From a virus, in the IMG/VR virus record IMGVR_UViG_3300010354_000619, positions 1-24,583 of that record: a stretch of 24,583 nt of DNA; one strand, 5' to 3'. Of the stretch, positions 12,341-20,100 are shown in pieces (the first letter of the stretch is position 1; each line of letters opens with the position of its first letter). The notes under the pieces were generated by a model that had not been told where the DNA came from, made no database searches, and saw nothing but the letters and a program-made list of their open reading frames with translations. The translations under genes and the position numbers were made by a program.

Positions 12341-14158
12341 TTATCCTTCGCAAGCCAAACAAGTATCACCTTCGACCATAGCCTTCATATCTAATTCTTT
12401 AATGACTTCACGCTCAATACGCTTAGATACTTTATCTGCCTTACCAATCTTTTCAGAGCGGCAATAGTAAAGAGTTTTAAGTCCCTGCTTCCATGCCATA
12501 AAATGTACAGCATGCAAGTATTTTATATTTGAATCGGGTCTAAAGAATAGATTAACAGACTGAGCTTGATCTATATATTGCTGTCTATCTGCAGCATGTT
12601 GTATAACCCAGCGCTGATCTATTTCCATAGATGTTTTAAACACATCTTTATCCCAATCAGACAACCATTCAAGATGTTGTACCGAACCATCGTTAGCAAT
12701 AATAGAAGACCAAATTTGCTGATACTCTTCTTCACCTTTAGGTGTTAGTGCAGAGTCATTTGGATCTAGATATTTCATGATAACTCTATCAAGCCATTTG
12801 TTCTTATTCAACATCGAACCTGACAAAGTATCTTGTCTGTATGCATTAGCACGGAGAGGCTCAATAGAAGGGCTAGTATTGCCCATAATAATAGAGGAAG
12901 AAGCATTAGGAGCAATGGCTAACATATGACTAAACCTGCGGCCGGTGCCTTCGGCGTCAGGAGCCTCGCCTCTTTCCTTGCCTAGTTCAAGATTAGCTGC
13001 ATCTAAACCTGTTCTTATATGTTTAAATATCTGCGTATTTCTGCCAACTGCCATCGCAGATTCCCAAGGTATAGAATTGCGTTGTAGATAAGCATGCCAG
13101 CCGAGAGCACCAATGCCAATACTGCGCTCATGAGCAGCACTGAATTTTGCTCTAGCAATAGCGTTAGGAGCATTAAAAATAAAATAATCAAGCACGTTGT
13201 CAAGCATCTCAGCAACGTCTTTGAGGAAGATGGGATTGTCTTTCCAGTCATCATAGTATTCCAAATTCAAAGATGATAAGCAACATACAGCAGTACGATC
13301 CTTATCTGTGGGTAAAATAATTTCAGAACAGAGATTAGATTGCTTGATACTTAGACCAAGTTTCTTTTGAAACTCTGGCATTTGTCTATTACTTGTATCA
13401 ATAAAATGCAGATATGGTTCGCCTGTTTGCATACGCATTTCAATAATACGTTGCCACAATTCTCTGGCTGATATAGTATCTCTTACTTCACCTGAATGAG
13501 GATCTTTTAATTCCCAAGTATCATCTGCATCTTTATCAAGCATACAACGCTCGATCAATAGCATAAAGTCATCAGTGATATTAATACCATGATGTAAGTT
13601 GAGAGTCCTCATATTAGGATCTCCCGTTGGTTTTCTCATCTCGAGAAATAATAAAATATCGGGATGAGAAATGTCCAGATAAGCAGCATAACTACCCCGA
13701 CGAGTGCTACCTTGTCGGTACGCCAGAGAGGATGCATCGTAAGTCCGTAAATGAGGCATAATGCCAACAGACTTATCATCAGCAGAACGAATACCAATAC
13801 CAATTCCAACTCCTCCGCCCAGCATGCTGAGCCAATTTACCTCTGCGAGAGTATTAACCAAACCTTCTGCACTATCGTCGAGATAAGGTAGAAAGCAAGA
13901 AATAGGTAAGCCCCGCTTGCTACGACCAAAACTAAGAATAGGTGTAGAATAGCTGAGCCAATGTTTCGAAGAATACTCATACAAACGTTGGGCGTGTTCA
14001 GGGTTGGACCCAAATCGTGAAGAAACGAATGCAAATCTCTCTTGTGGTGATGTCTCATCTTCCCTCATGTAACTTTCTTTTAATCTTTTAATACCTAAGT
14101 CGTCGAACAAACTATCTCTAGAATAATCGACATTAATCCCATGGACTACACTTTCCAT
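12341..14158 (-). CDS. nrdA: Ribonucleotide reductase class I, large (catalytic) subunit
   Basis: A 605-residue protein. The active-site redox pair is Cys88 (PISCFLP) and Cys292 or Cys293 ([10 protein letters not shown]); NLCSE (275-279) gives the thiyl-radical Cys277 with Asn275 and Glu279; [17 protein letters not shown] is the phosphate-binding part. The C-terminal CLACEG carries the CxxC pair reduced by thioredoxin. The protein begins where the ATP-cone of E. coli NrdA would end, so the allosteric activity domain is absent and the enzyme should escape dATP shut-off. SD is TTGGAG. The stop lies three bases before the isocitrate lyase ATG. Confidence 0.95.
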   Translation of the reverse strand: MESVVHGINVDYSRDSLFDDLGIKRLKESYMREDETSPQERFAFVSSRFGSNPEHAQRLYEYSSKHWLSYSTPILSFGRSKRGLPISCFLPYLDDSAEGLVNTLAEVNWLSMLGGGVGIGIGIRSADDKSVGIMPHLRTYDASSLAYRQGSTRRGSYAAYLDISHPDILLFLEMRKPTGDPNMRTLNLHHGINITDDFMLLIERCMLDKDADDTWELKDPHSGEVRDTISARELWQRIIEMRMQTGEPYLHFIDTSNRQMPEFQKKLGLSIKQSNLCSEIILPTDKDRTAVCCLSSLNLEYYDDWKDNPIFLKDVAEMLDNVLDYFIFNAPNAIARAKFSAAHERSIGIGALGWHAYLQRNSIPWESAMAVGRNTQIFKHIRTGLDAANLELGKERGEAPDAEGTGRRFSHMLAIAPNASSSIIMGNTSPSIEPLRANAYRQDTLSGSMLNKNKWLDRVIMKYLDPNDSALTPKGEEEYQQIWSSIIANDGSVQHLEWLSDWDKDVFKTSMEIDQRWVIQHAADRQQYIDQAQSVNLFFRPDSNIKYLHAVHFMAWKQGLKTLYYCRSEKIGKADKVSKRIEREVIKELDMKAMVEGDTCLACEG

Positions 14159-14181
14159 TACTTTTTACTCCAATATAATTT

Positions 14182-14448
14182 TTATTTTACAGATTCAAAA
14201 ATGTGTCTTTGAATTTTATACCATTGTACAATTCCGTCATGCTTTACAACACAATCATAGTATGTTGTATAATTAACAGTTACGGTTTTTGCTACATCAC
14301 TTAATTTTGCTTCATCTTTTAATTTTTCTAGATCAGGGCATGGCTTTAAAAGAGTTTCCGGTATTTCAGGAAACTTTGCTACAACGGGAACAGTTGTAGA
14401 GCATGCTGTTAGTAATGATAAAGTTAAGATTATTAATATTTTTTTCAT
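14182..14448 (-). CDS. Outer-membrane lipoprotein, probable o-spanin (Rz1-like)
   Basis: An 88-residue protein with a lipoprotein signal (MKKILIILTLSLLTAC, lipobox LTAC with Cys16) and a mature part CSTTVPVVAKFPEIPETLLKP. The segment LSDVAKTVTVNYTTYYDCVVKHDGIVQWYKIQ is a family seen next to coiled-coil inner-membrane proteins in marine phages. It follows the candidate inner-membrane spanin with an ATGA overlap. An o-spanin anchors in the outer membrane and, with its partner, fuses the two membranes at lysis. Unlike lambda Rz1 it is not embedded in the partner gene and is not strongly Pro-rich. Confidence 0.7.
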   Translation of the reverse strand: MKKILIILTLSLLTACSTTVPVVAKFPEIPETLLKPCPDLEKLKDEAKLSDVAKTVTVNYTTYYDCVVKHDGIVQWYKIQRHIFESVK

Positions 14449-14876
14449 TTAGGAATTCCAGTTGCAGCTTTATTATGGGCTTCAATAAATTCTTTGGGAA
14501 TAACACACGTATTATCGTATTTTACTATTTCTTTATCTATATATTTAACAACTTCGTTTCCTCGTTCTTTAACAATTTGTTGCTTTAGAACAATTTTCTC
14601 AACAATTTCTGTATTCTTTTTAGCGGCCTCAGCTTCTGCTGCTGCTACCCTTGCTTCCATCTCTTTTACTCTTAGTTCCCATGCTTTGTAGTCTGCTAAG
14701 CCACCCTCAAGATAAAGAGCTAGTAACAACGTAGTAACACCTATTACTTTTAGTGCAAGACCATATTTCTTTATAATGGGTATCATACCCAATGCGAATC
14801 CTGCTATTGTTGTCAGGCCCCCTAGAATCAATAATAAATGAAATGCCCATTCTGGTAAGAAATTAATTATCCACAT
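14445..14876 (-). CDS. Candidate inner-membrane spanin / holin-like lysis protein
   Basis: A 143-residue protein with two membrane helices (about 10-33 and 40-57), then a long Ala/Glu/Lys coiled coil (about 62-115) and a C-terminal VVKYIDKEIVKYDNTCVIPKEFIEAHNKAA domain that recurs in Rz-like phage proteins. Two helices would put both ends in the periplasm, so the first may be a holin-like addition to a normal one-helix i-spanin. It is coupled to the lipoprotein gene by ATGA. SD AGGAG lies in a stable hairpin (14879-14900), so translation is probably controlled. The lysin gene is far away at 4432-5007. Confidence 0.65.
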   Translation of the reverse strand: MWIINFLPEWAFHLLLILGGLTTIAGFALGMIPIIKKYGLALKVIGVTTLLLALYLEGGLADYKAWELRVKEMEARVAAAEAEAAKKNTEIVEKIVLKQQIVKERGNEVVKYIDKEIVKYDNTCVIPKEFIEAHNKAATGIPK

Positions 14877-14878
14877 AG

Positions 14879-14900
14879 TAATACTCCTATTAGAGTATTA
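14879..14900 (-). promoter_or_regulatory. Hairpin covering the SD of the spanin gene
   Basis: A perfect 8-bp inverted repeat on the minus strand, TAATACTC (14893-14900) and GAGTATTA (14879-14886), with a 6-base loop, TAATAG. The SD AGGAG overlaps the loop and the right arm, two bases before the ATG side of the stem ends. The left arm contains the stop codon of thyX, so a ribosome ending thyX would open the hairpin. There is no T-run, so it is not a terminator. Confidence 0.6.
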
Positions 14901-15572
14901 TATATCTTTTACTAATTCTGCAGACATAGGAAAAACCGTCGCAATAACGCTAGCGCATGCTTTTGCTATTTCAATGTGTTCTTTTTGTGTGCCGTTTGCT
15001 GCTCTTAATTGAATATAGTGTATCCAACTACGCAAAGTTCCCGCCATATACAGTCTCGAAATAGTATTTCCCTCGGGTAAAATTGCTCTAGCTTGTTCTT
15101 TTGCAATTCCGTTAGATACAGCCCAAGTATATGCTTCTTTTACCTGTTTAATAATATCTTGCTGTTTTTCTTCCCAGATACGAGATAGAAGCCTCTGCTC
15201 AGGATCAGACATATCTAACTCAATAGAATTTTGTCTGTTTTTAGTATCCTGTAATCTTGCTTCTCTTGTAGTAAAATCTAATTCTTGTGTTGGGTCGGCA
15301 TAACGCTGGCTAAACTCTTGAAATGAGAATGAGCGATGGCGAAGCATCTGGCGTGCAATATCTCTAGTAGTCTCAATCTCAAGAGTCAAATGCACCATCT
15401 CAAGGGGAGACCAATGCATGTTCTTAATTAGATATTTAATTAATTTCTCAGATGTTTCCATGTTCATCTGATTTGAAGGATTGGATACTCGTGCACAAAA
15501 TGCTACAAGCTCTGTCATGTCCTCGACAAAAGGTTGTGCCGGTTGTGAATATGCAATAATTTCTACTTTCAT
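14898..15572 (-). CDS. thyX: FAD-dependent thymidylate synthase
   Basis: A 224-residue ThyX. The signature RHR-x7-S is RHRSFSFQEFS (78-88), followed by QRYADP; SNQMNMETSEKLIKYLIKNMHWSPLEMVH shows the conserved His/Ser region, and ILPEGNTISRLYMAGTLRSWIHYIQLR is the C-terminal nucleotide/FAD-binding part. It methylates dUMP to dTMP with methylene-tetrahydrofolate and NADPH. With dCMP deaminase and the reductase it completes a phage dTTP route. The ATG at 15570-15572, just after the upstream stop, is preferred over one eleven codons earlier. Its stop lies in the spanin SD hairpin. Confidence 0.95.
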   Translation of the reverse strand: MKVEIIAYSQPAQPFVEDMTELVAFCARVSNPSNQMNMETSEKLIKYLIKNMHWSPLEMVHLTLEIETTRDIARQMLRHRSFSFQEFSQRYADPTQELDFTTREARLQDTKNRQNSIELDMSDPEQRLLSRIWEEKQQDIIKQVKEAYTWAVSNGIAKEQARAILPEGNTISRLYMAGTLRSWIHYIQLRAANGTQKEHIEIAKACASVIATVFPMSAELVKDI

Positions 15573-15573
15573 T

Positions 15574-16245
15574 TTAATCCCATAGTGTTTGATAATATTT
15601 GCCAAATAGTCTACATCCGTTTTGAATTCTTTCTTGATGTTTTCTTAAACCTTCCCAATCGCATACGCCTTCTTTCTTCCAGCGTAGCGGAACAGTTTCC
15701 TTACCTTCATCTTCGGGATACTCTTCAAGATCAATTTCTGGTCTTTCCTTCCAGAATTGTTCCTCGTTGTTGTCATCATTCAATTGCTCAAATGCCCAGA
15801 TCATTTCATCAAGTACCCAATCATATCTCGCATGAATATCTCCGCCTGAAGGAACATTCTCTTCGTAAAAGTCAAATGTTTGTTGTGCATCATAATCTTC
15901 AGTAGTAGTTGTACGAAGATATTCGGGTACGTCTTCCATATCAATAAAACCAGAACCATGTTTGGTTGCCTTTAATTGCTTCAGCATTGGAAGAATAATA
16001 GGTGATAAAGTAGAATCCATTGACCAAGTATCCCAATAGTCAATCTTCACATAATTAACCTTAGGGTGAATAAAGTCTAAAACTTTTCTCAATGCTTCAC
16101 AAAAAGGCTGCAGACGTTCTGCCCATGTATTGACCCATGGCTTTTTGTAGTCAATATAATCTGAATCTTTCCAGAAAAATACTTTTTCCAAAATAGTATA
16201 AGGTGATAACCAATGGTCACGATACTTGCTAATATAAACTTTCAT
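15574..16245 (-). CDS. Conserved phage protein of unknown function (223 aa)
   Basis: A soluble protein with strongly conserved blocks that I recognise from many myoviruses: VKIDYWDTWSMDSTLSPIILPMLKQLKATKHGS (about 66-98), then DVPEYLR, then RYDWVLDEMIWAFEQ (about 140-154) and NGCRLFGKYYQTLWD at the C-terminus. It is rich in Trp, Asp and Glu and has no membrane segment. Wide conservation beside DNA-metabolism genes suggests a core phage function, but none is established. ATGA-coupled to the tryptophan halogenase upstream and two bases from thyX downstream. Confidence 0.8.
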   Translation of the reverse strand: MKVYISKYRDHWLSPYTILEKVFFWKDSDYIDYKKPWVNTWAERLQPFCEALRKVLDFIHPKVNYVKIDYWDTWSMDSTLSPIILPMLKQLKATKHGSGFIDMEDVPEYLRTTTTEDYDAQQTFDFYEENVPSGGDIHARYDWVLDEMIWAFEQLNDDNNEEQFWKERPEIDLEEYPEDEGKETVPLRWKKEGVCDWEGLRKHQERIQNGCRLFGKYYQTLWD

Positions 16246-17717
16246 GTTCTAACCTTTGCATTCTCTAAAAAATATCTATGATTGTGTGCTTCGTGTATTA
16301 ATAAGTGTTCTATTGCATTTTTATATTGTTCAATCGAAGGATAAACCGTATCTAGATTTGTTACTCTTGGAGGTGATTCTAATATTCCCAAACCCACACC
16401 TACTTGCAACCAACTAGAAGATTCAAAATAAACTGCAGAATTTTTATCTATGTTAAAGGTTCGTAAATTACCTTCTTTTAGAAATTCTAATTTTTCTTGT
16501 AGTGTGGGCGGAATGGGGTTTTTATCTTTAAACTCTTGCCAGAATTTAGAATCATTTCTTTTAGTTATGTAATGAAGATATACGAGATCAGATATCTCAT
16601 CAAATCCTTTTGCACATTGTTTATTATATAATTTAACACTATTATCTCTGGGATTATCTAGATCATCATAATAATTAAGTAATATCTGCAATTGACCAAT
16701 TGTAGCAAAAAGAGAAGTTGATTCTAGAGGCTCAATAAAACTTGATGACAATCCAAATGCTATACAATTTTTGACCCAATGATTTTCGTATCTACCCGGA
16801 TCAAAAGGTATAAATTTTCTTGGTTCAAGTTTTCTACCGTAGTGTTTTTCCGCCTCAGCTAGAGCCTCATCATCTGAAATATAATCAGAGTCAAATACAT
16901 AACCTGCCCCAATTCTATTCTGCAAGGGTATGTTCCATGTCCAACCATATTTTAATGCAGTGCAAGAAGTGTAAGGTTTTATAATTTCCTCAGATTCTAG
17001 CCAAAAGGGAATGCCCTTTTTCATTGGCAAATATTTAGAATGAGAAATCCATTTTTGTTTATATAATCCGCCTATTATTAATCTAGCAAATCCGGAGCAA
17101 TCAAAAACAAAATCACACTCTACTTCTCTACCATCGTCTAAATAAATTTTTCTTACAAATCCTTTTTCATCTTGAGAAAAATTATTAATTGTTCCTTCAA
17201 TTTCTTGAACACCTCTAGATACTGCGATTTCATTTAAGTGTTTCCCAACTAGAACTGCATCAAATTGTAAAGAATAAGAAGTTCTATTAACGTCCACTTT
17301 ATTAGTATATGCAAGTCTATGTTGGTACATATAATCCCCCAAATTCAAATTCTTAGATACAACTAAACGCTGAAAATGAAAGGAAGAATCTTTACTAAAA
17401 ATCGGGGGCACTGCAAAATCTGAGACATAGTCGCCAAACGAGTGAAAATATCTTTTGCCGTCCCCGTTCCAATTTTCAAAACTAATACCGTTCTTAATTG
17501 AGCCTTTAGTTGCATTTACTAAATCTGTAGGTTTAATACCTAAGTATTCTAGAGCCAGAACAAAATTAGGCGTGGTAGATTCACCAACACCAATAATACC
17601 TAATTCTTTACTTTGTATTAAAGTAATATCATAGTTAGGTAGTGTTTTCTTTACCCATAATGCGGCTAACCAACCTGCAGTTCCGCCTCCCACAATAACT
17701 AATTTTTTCTTTAACAT
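16242..17717 (-). CDS. Flavin-dependent tryptophan halogenase-like enzyme
   Basis: A 491-residue PrnA-type enzyme. GGGTAGW (10-16) is the FAD-binding motif, GIIGVGESTTPN the following flavin contact, Lys75 (in GSIKNGISFENW) aligns with the catalytic Lys79 of PrnA, WTWNIP (259-264) is the WxWxIP halogenase motif, and EPLESTS supplies Glu332/Ser333 matching Glu346/Ser347. All key residues are kept, so it should form HOCl or HOBr and halogenate a substrate, perhaps tryptophan or an indole/pyrrole compound. It needs FADH2 from a host flavin reductase. The ATG at 17715-17717 is preferred to a GTG three codons earlier. A perfect promoter lies upstream inside the primase gene. Confidence 0.9.
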   Translation of the reverse strand: MLKKKLVIVGGGTAGWLAALWVKKTLPNYDITLIQSKELGIIGVGESTTPNFVLALEYLGIKPTDLVNATKGSIKNGISFENWNGDGKRYFHSFGDYVSDFAVPPIFSKDSSFHFQRLVVSKNLNLGDYMYQHRLAYTNKVDVNRTSYSLQFDAVLVGKHLNEIAVSRGVQEIEGTINNFSQDEKGFVRKIYLDDGREVECDFVFDCSGFARLIIGGLYKQKWISHSKYLPMKKGIPFWLESEEIIKPYTSCTALKYGWTWNIPLQNRIGAGYVFDSDYISDDEALAEAEKHYGRKLEPRKFIPFDPGRYENHWVKNCIAFGLSSSFIEPLESTSLFATIGQLQILLNYYDDLDNPRDNSVKLYNKQCAKGFDEISDLVYLHYITKRNDSKFWQEFKDKNPIPPTLQEKLEFLKEGNLRTFNIDKNSAVYFESSSWLQVGVGLGILESPPRVTNLDTVYPSIEQYKNAIEHLLIHEAHNHRYFLENAKVRT

Positions 17718-18733
17718 CTTTTCCACTCTACAAATTTCATTTTAGCCTGCAACCCTGAGAATGTATTTTTACTAATAATTTTGACAGGATCAATACCAGA
17801 CAAAACCATATCATTAATATCTTTTGCTTCTATAGTTTGTGGCCAGATAACCACATTATAATTTCGATCTATAATTTTGTCAATTATTTTACAAACTTCT
17901 TTGTTTCTCGGTTGATTATCCAAAGCAACAATTAGTTTATCTTTTGGCAACGATAAGGTTTCAAGCTTACCGAAGGTTGTGCCGCCAACTGCTATAGCAT
18001 TAGGTAAAAATAGGCTGTCGATAGGCCCTTCAACCACATATATTGGCTTATCTTTATTTATTTCACCTAGACCAAAAACTTGTAAATCTTCTTCCTTAAC
18101 CTTGATAACAAGATAACGAAGTGATTCTCCTCTAAGTGCTCTACAAGTAACGCCTGCTAATTGACCATCATTATTGAAATAAGGAATGACCAATCTTGGT
18201 TCATCGGTTGTAATCTTATTTGCATATGAAGGGCTTAGCTGTACAATGTCTTTTATATTTTTTATAAAGTATAGACGATTAAATTTTTCTCTTGGGATTT
18301 TTCGTTTCAAGCAAAACTGCACTGCCTCATTATCTTCGGGCAAAGTATCAAGCCTGTCTAATAGTTTATCTATCAATCTCTCCTCGGATTTTTCAAACAC
18401 CGGCTCTTCCATTTTAAACTTATCCTCAATCTTTTGATGAGGTTGGTTCTTTGGCATTCCTTCGTTATATCTTTCTAGAACGTATTGATTATATAGGTTA
18501 TTATCCAATTGTTTTAAGAATGTGCCAAAATGGCAAGATACACTGCAGTTATGACACTTGTAAACCAAATTATTTTTAGATGGATAGAAATATCCACGTG
18601 CCTTATTCTTTTTAGAATTTGAATCTCCGCAGATAGTACATCTACAGTTGTAGAGTCGTTCGCTCTTTTGTTTGAACAAAGGCAAACGATTACTAATTAA
18701 TCGAAGATATTTTAGATCAGTGAATAATGACAA
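17711..18733 (-). CDS. 61: DNA primase, T4 gp61-like, TTG start
   Basis: A 340-residue protein, close to the 342 of T4 gp61. The N-terminal zinc ribbon has CRCTICGDS (30-38) and CHNCSVSC (60-67) with NKARGYFY between them, as in gp61. The catalytic TOPRIM part starts around IYVVEGPIDSLFLPNAIAVGG (about 231-251; Glu and Asp metal ligands) and continues with LIVALDNQPRN. It makes RNA primers for lagging-strand synthesis with the phage helicase, which is not in this window. The start is TTG at 18731-18733, with AGGAG six bases upstream inside a hairpin and a sigma70-type promoter before it. Confidence 0.9.
   Translation of the reverse strand: MSLFTDLKYLRLISNRLPLFKQKSERLYNCRCTICGDSNSKKNKARGYFYPSKNNLVYKCHNCSVSCHFGTFLKQLDNNLYNQYVLERYNEGMPKNQPHQKIEDKFKMEEPVFEKSEERLIDKLLDRLDTLPEDNEAVQFCLKRKIPREKFNRLYFIKNIKDIVQLSPSYANKITTDEPRLVIPYFNNDGQLAGVTCRALRGESLRYLVIKVKEEDLQVFGLGEINKDKPIYVVEGPIDSLFLPNAIAVGGTTFGKLETLSLPKDKLIVALDNQPRNKEVCKIIDKIIDRNYNVVIWPQTIEAKDINDMVLSGIDPVKIISKNTFSGLQAKMKFVEWKRC
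17855..17883 (-). promoter_or_regulatory. Perfect consensus sigma70 promoter inside the primase gene
   Basis: TTGACA (17878-17883) and TATAAT (17855-17860) on the minus strand with exactly 17 bases between, matching the bacterial consensus at all 12 positions. It encodes part of IIDKIIDRNYNVV in the primase. The start point near 17848 lies about 130 bases before the halogenase ATG at 17717, so it could express the halogenase and following genes on their own. Confidence 0.65.
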
Positions 18734-18736
18734 AAC

Positions 18737-18755
18737 AGACTCCTACTAGAAGTCT
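18737..18755 (-). promoter_or_regulatory. Hairpin covering the SD of the primase gene
   Basis: Minus-strand AGACTTC (18749-18755), loop TAGTA, GGAGTCT (18737-18743): a 7-bp stem with one G-U pair. The GGAG of the SD is in the right arm. The promoter at 18758-18786 would start transcription at about 18751-18754, within the left arm, so promoter-proximal transcripts would carry a weakened stem while read-through transcripts carry it whole. Confidence 0.5.
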
Positions 18756-18757
18756 TA

Positions 18758-18786
18758 ATTATAATATAAATTTTGAATTATGTCTA
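18758..18786 (-). promoter_or_regulatory. Sigma70-type promoter for the primase gene
   Basis: TAGACA (18781-18786) and TATAAT (18758-18763) on the minus strand with a 17-base spacer: 11 of 12 consensus positions. It sits directly behind the stop codon of the upstream virion-side gene and marks the change from structural to replication genes. Confidence 0.75.
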
Positions 18787-19131
18787 TTAGAATAGTTTTT
18801 CTAATTTCAAATGAGCCAATACATAACCAACAACCAAAGCACCACCCATAATCATCCAACGCCATTTTTCAATTGCCTGAATTTTATCGGCAATCTCTTT
18901 ATGTTGTGTGCTACTTGCTTTAGCTTGAATTTCCAATTTTTCCATAACCTTATCGTGTTTTGCTTCAATGTTGGTATGGATATCATCTCGCATGTCGCTA
19001 ATACGATGGTGAAGTGTTGCATAGTTTTCGTCAAGCTTTTCCTCAAGCTTTTCCATACTATGATTTATGGCATCTACTTGAGATTCGAGAACGGAAACAC
19101 GCACGTCTGTGTCTAGGTTCTTTTCAGGCAT
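18787..19131 (-). CDS. Coiled-coil protein with C-terminal membrane anchor
   Basis: A 114-residue protein. Residues 8-90 form a continuous heptad-rich coiled coil (LESQVDAINHSMEKLEEKLDENYATL... HKEIADKIQAIEKW), followed by one membrane helix (about 91-108, WMIMGGALVVGYVLAHL) and a short LKLEKLF end. The layout resembles XhlA-like (haemolysin) phage proteins that sit in the inner membrane with the coil in the cytoplasm, often with lysis or virion genes. It overlaps the upstream gene by eight bases. Function unknown; a membrane-associated structural or lysis-accessory role is possible. Confidence 0.65.
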   Translation of the reverse strand: MPEKNLDTDVRVSVLESQVDAINHSMEKLEEKLDENYATLHHRISDMRDDIHTNIEAKHDKVMEKLEIQAKASSTQHKEIADKIQAIEKWRWMIMGGALVVGYVLAHLKLEKLF

Positions 19132-19705
19132 TTGGTGTACCTCGTTTGAATAGACCGGCTCCGTTTTGAGTAGTCCATTTCTTTTGTGCTTTTTTGCTTA
19201 CAGGAACATCTTTATCTAAACCAGCTACACCTGCTGTTGCCATTGCATTATTTGCTGCAACTCCGGGGGCCGCACCTGCGCCACCGCCCATGTCCTCAGA
19301 GAATTGTCTGAAGGTAAGTATTTTATCTTGTTTCATGGTTTCTGTAATTAGAGTAATTTCATCATCTAAATTCTCATCAAGTTTCTTTAAAAATTTTTCT
19401 TCAAGGTTAATAGATTCTTTATTGTTTTCAAGTTCTTCTCTAATTAATGCATAAGCTGCAGCAAGAGAAACTAACTTTTTATTTTCAATGGGTACCTTGT
19501 TTATAATTCTTTTAAGTCTAAATACTAATCTATGTAGTAATGTGTAGGCATCTCTTAACTCAACAGTGTTAAGATCCTTCATCTTCATTAATTCTTTACC
19601 CTTAGCATCAATAATACCTAAACGAAAGGCTTCGGTATTCTCAAAAGGCGTTACAAGCATATTGAGTATTCTAAATGCAATAAATGAATCTACATATCTT
19701 CCCAT
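19124..19705 (-). CDS. Conserved phage structural-region protein (193 aa)
   Basis: Begins MGRYVDSFIAFRILNMLVTPFENTEAFRLGIIDAKGK, a conserved N-terminus (YxxxDxFIAxRxLxxLVTPFxxTxAFxxGIID) seen in virion-region proteins of many T4-like and other marine phages. Residues 50-85 are basic and helical (LHRLVFRLKRIINKVP), 95-120 acidic, then comes a Gly/Ala-rich linker (MGGGAGAAPGVAANNAMATAGVAG, about 138-161) and a basic tail. No signal or membrane helix is certain. The family has no established function that I can name. It lies among tail genes, one base after the DUF7207-like gene. Confidence 0.65.
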   Translation of the reverse strand: MGRYVDSFIAFRILNMLVTPFENTEAFRLGIIDAKGKELMKMKDLNTVELRDAYTLLHRLVFRLKRIINKVPIENKKLVSLAAAYALIREELENNKESINLEEKFLKKLDENLDDEITLITETMKQDKILTFRQFSEDMGGGAGAAPGVAANNAMATAGVAGLDKDVPVSKKAQKKWTTQNGAGLFKRGTPNA

Positions 19706-19706
19706 T

Positions 19707-20096
19707 TTAAATCTTCTTTAAATTTTCGTATATTTCTTCATCTATAGGTATATCTTTTTCAGAAATTTCTACACCTTTAGACACGATTACTTTCATTGGC
19801 ATATAATTTAAAAATACTAGAAAAGTTTTTATCTGAGGCCAAAATTTCTTTTCTAATTTGAAGAACAACATCTTTGTTGTTGCTTCTATCCCAAATAAAT
19901 TTCCTAGTACAATTATATGATTGAGTATTAATCTCTCTTTTAATTCTTTGCCTACATTATGTTTTCTTAACAAACGCTTAATGTATTTAAATCTTTTTAG
20001 ATCATCGAGGAATTCATCCATACCTTTACACGAAGGATTATCATAATTCTTTATCGCATACATTGTAAAATTTTCTTCAGTCAACTCAAAAAGCAT
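19707..20096 (-). CDS. Conserved phage protein, DUF7207-like
   Basis: A 129-residue protein, MLFELTEENFTMYAIKNYDNPSCKGMDEFLDDLKRFKYIKRLLRKH. The block FxxDLKRFKYxKRLLRK...LKERLILNHIIVLGNLFG...ATKMLFFKLE...KTFLVFLNYMP is highly conserved in T4-like and related marine phages (DUF7207-type), with no known function. It is basic and helical with no membrane anchor. Its regular position beside tail-fibre and protease genes suggests a virion or assembly role, but the evidence is only location. Confidence 0.75.
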   Translation of the reverse strand: MLFELTEENFTMYAIKNYDNPSCKGMDEFLDDLKRFKYIKRLLRKHNVGKELKERLILNHIIVLGNLFGIEATTKMLFFKLEKKFWPQIKTFLVFLNYMPMKVIVSKGVEISEKDIPIDEEIYENLKKI

Positions 20097-20100
20097 ATTG

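Noticed and set aside
18050-18065. AATAAATA on the minus strand inside the primase gene
   Set aside because: AT-rich codons give this by chance; no gene start is near.
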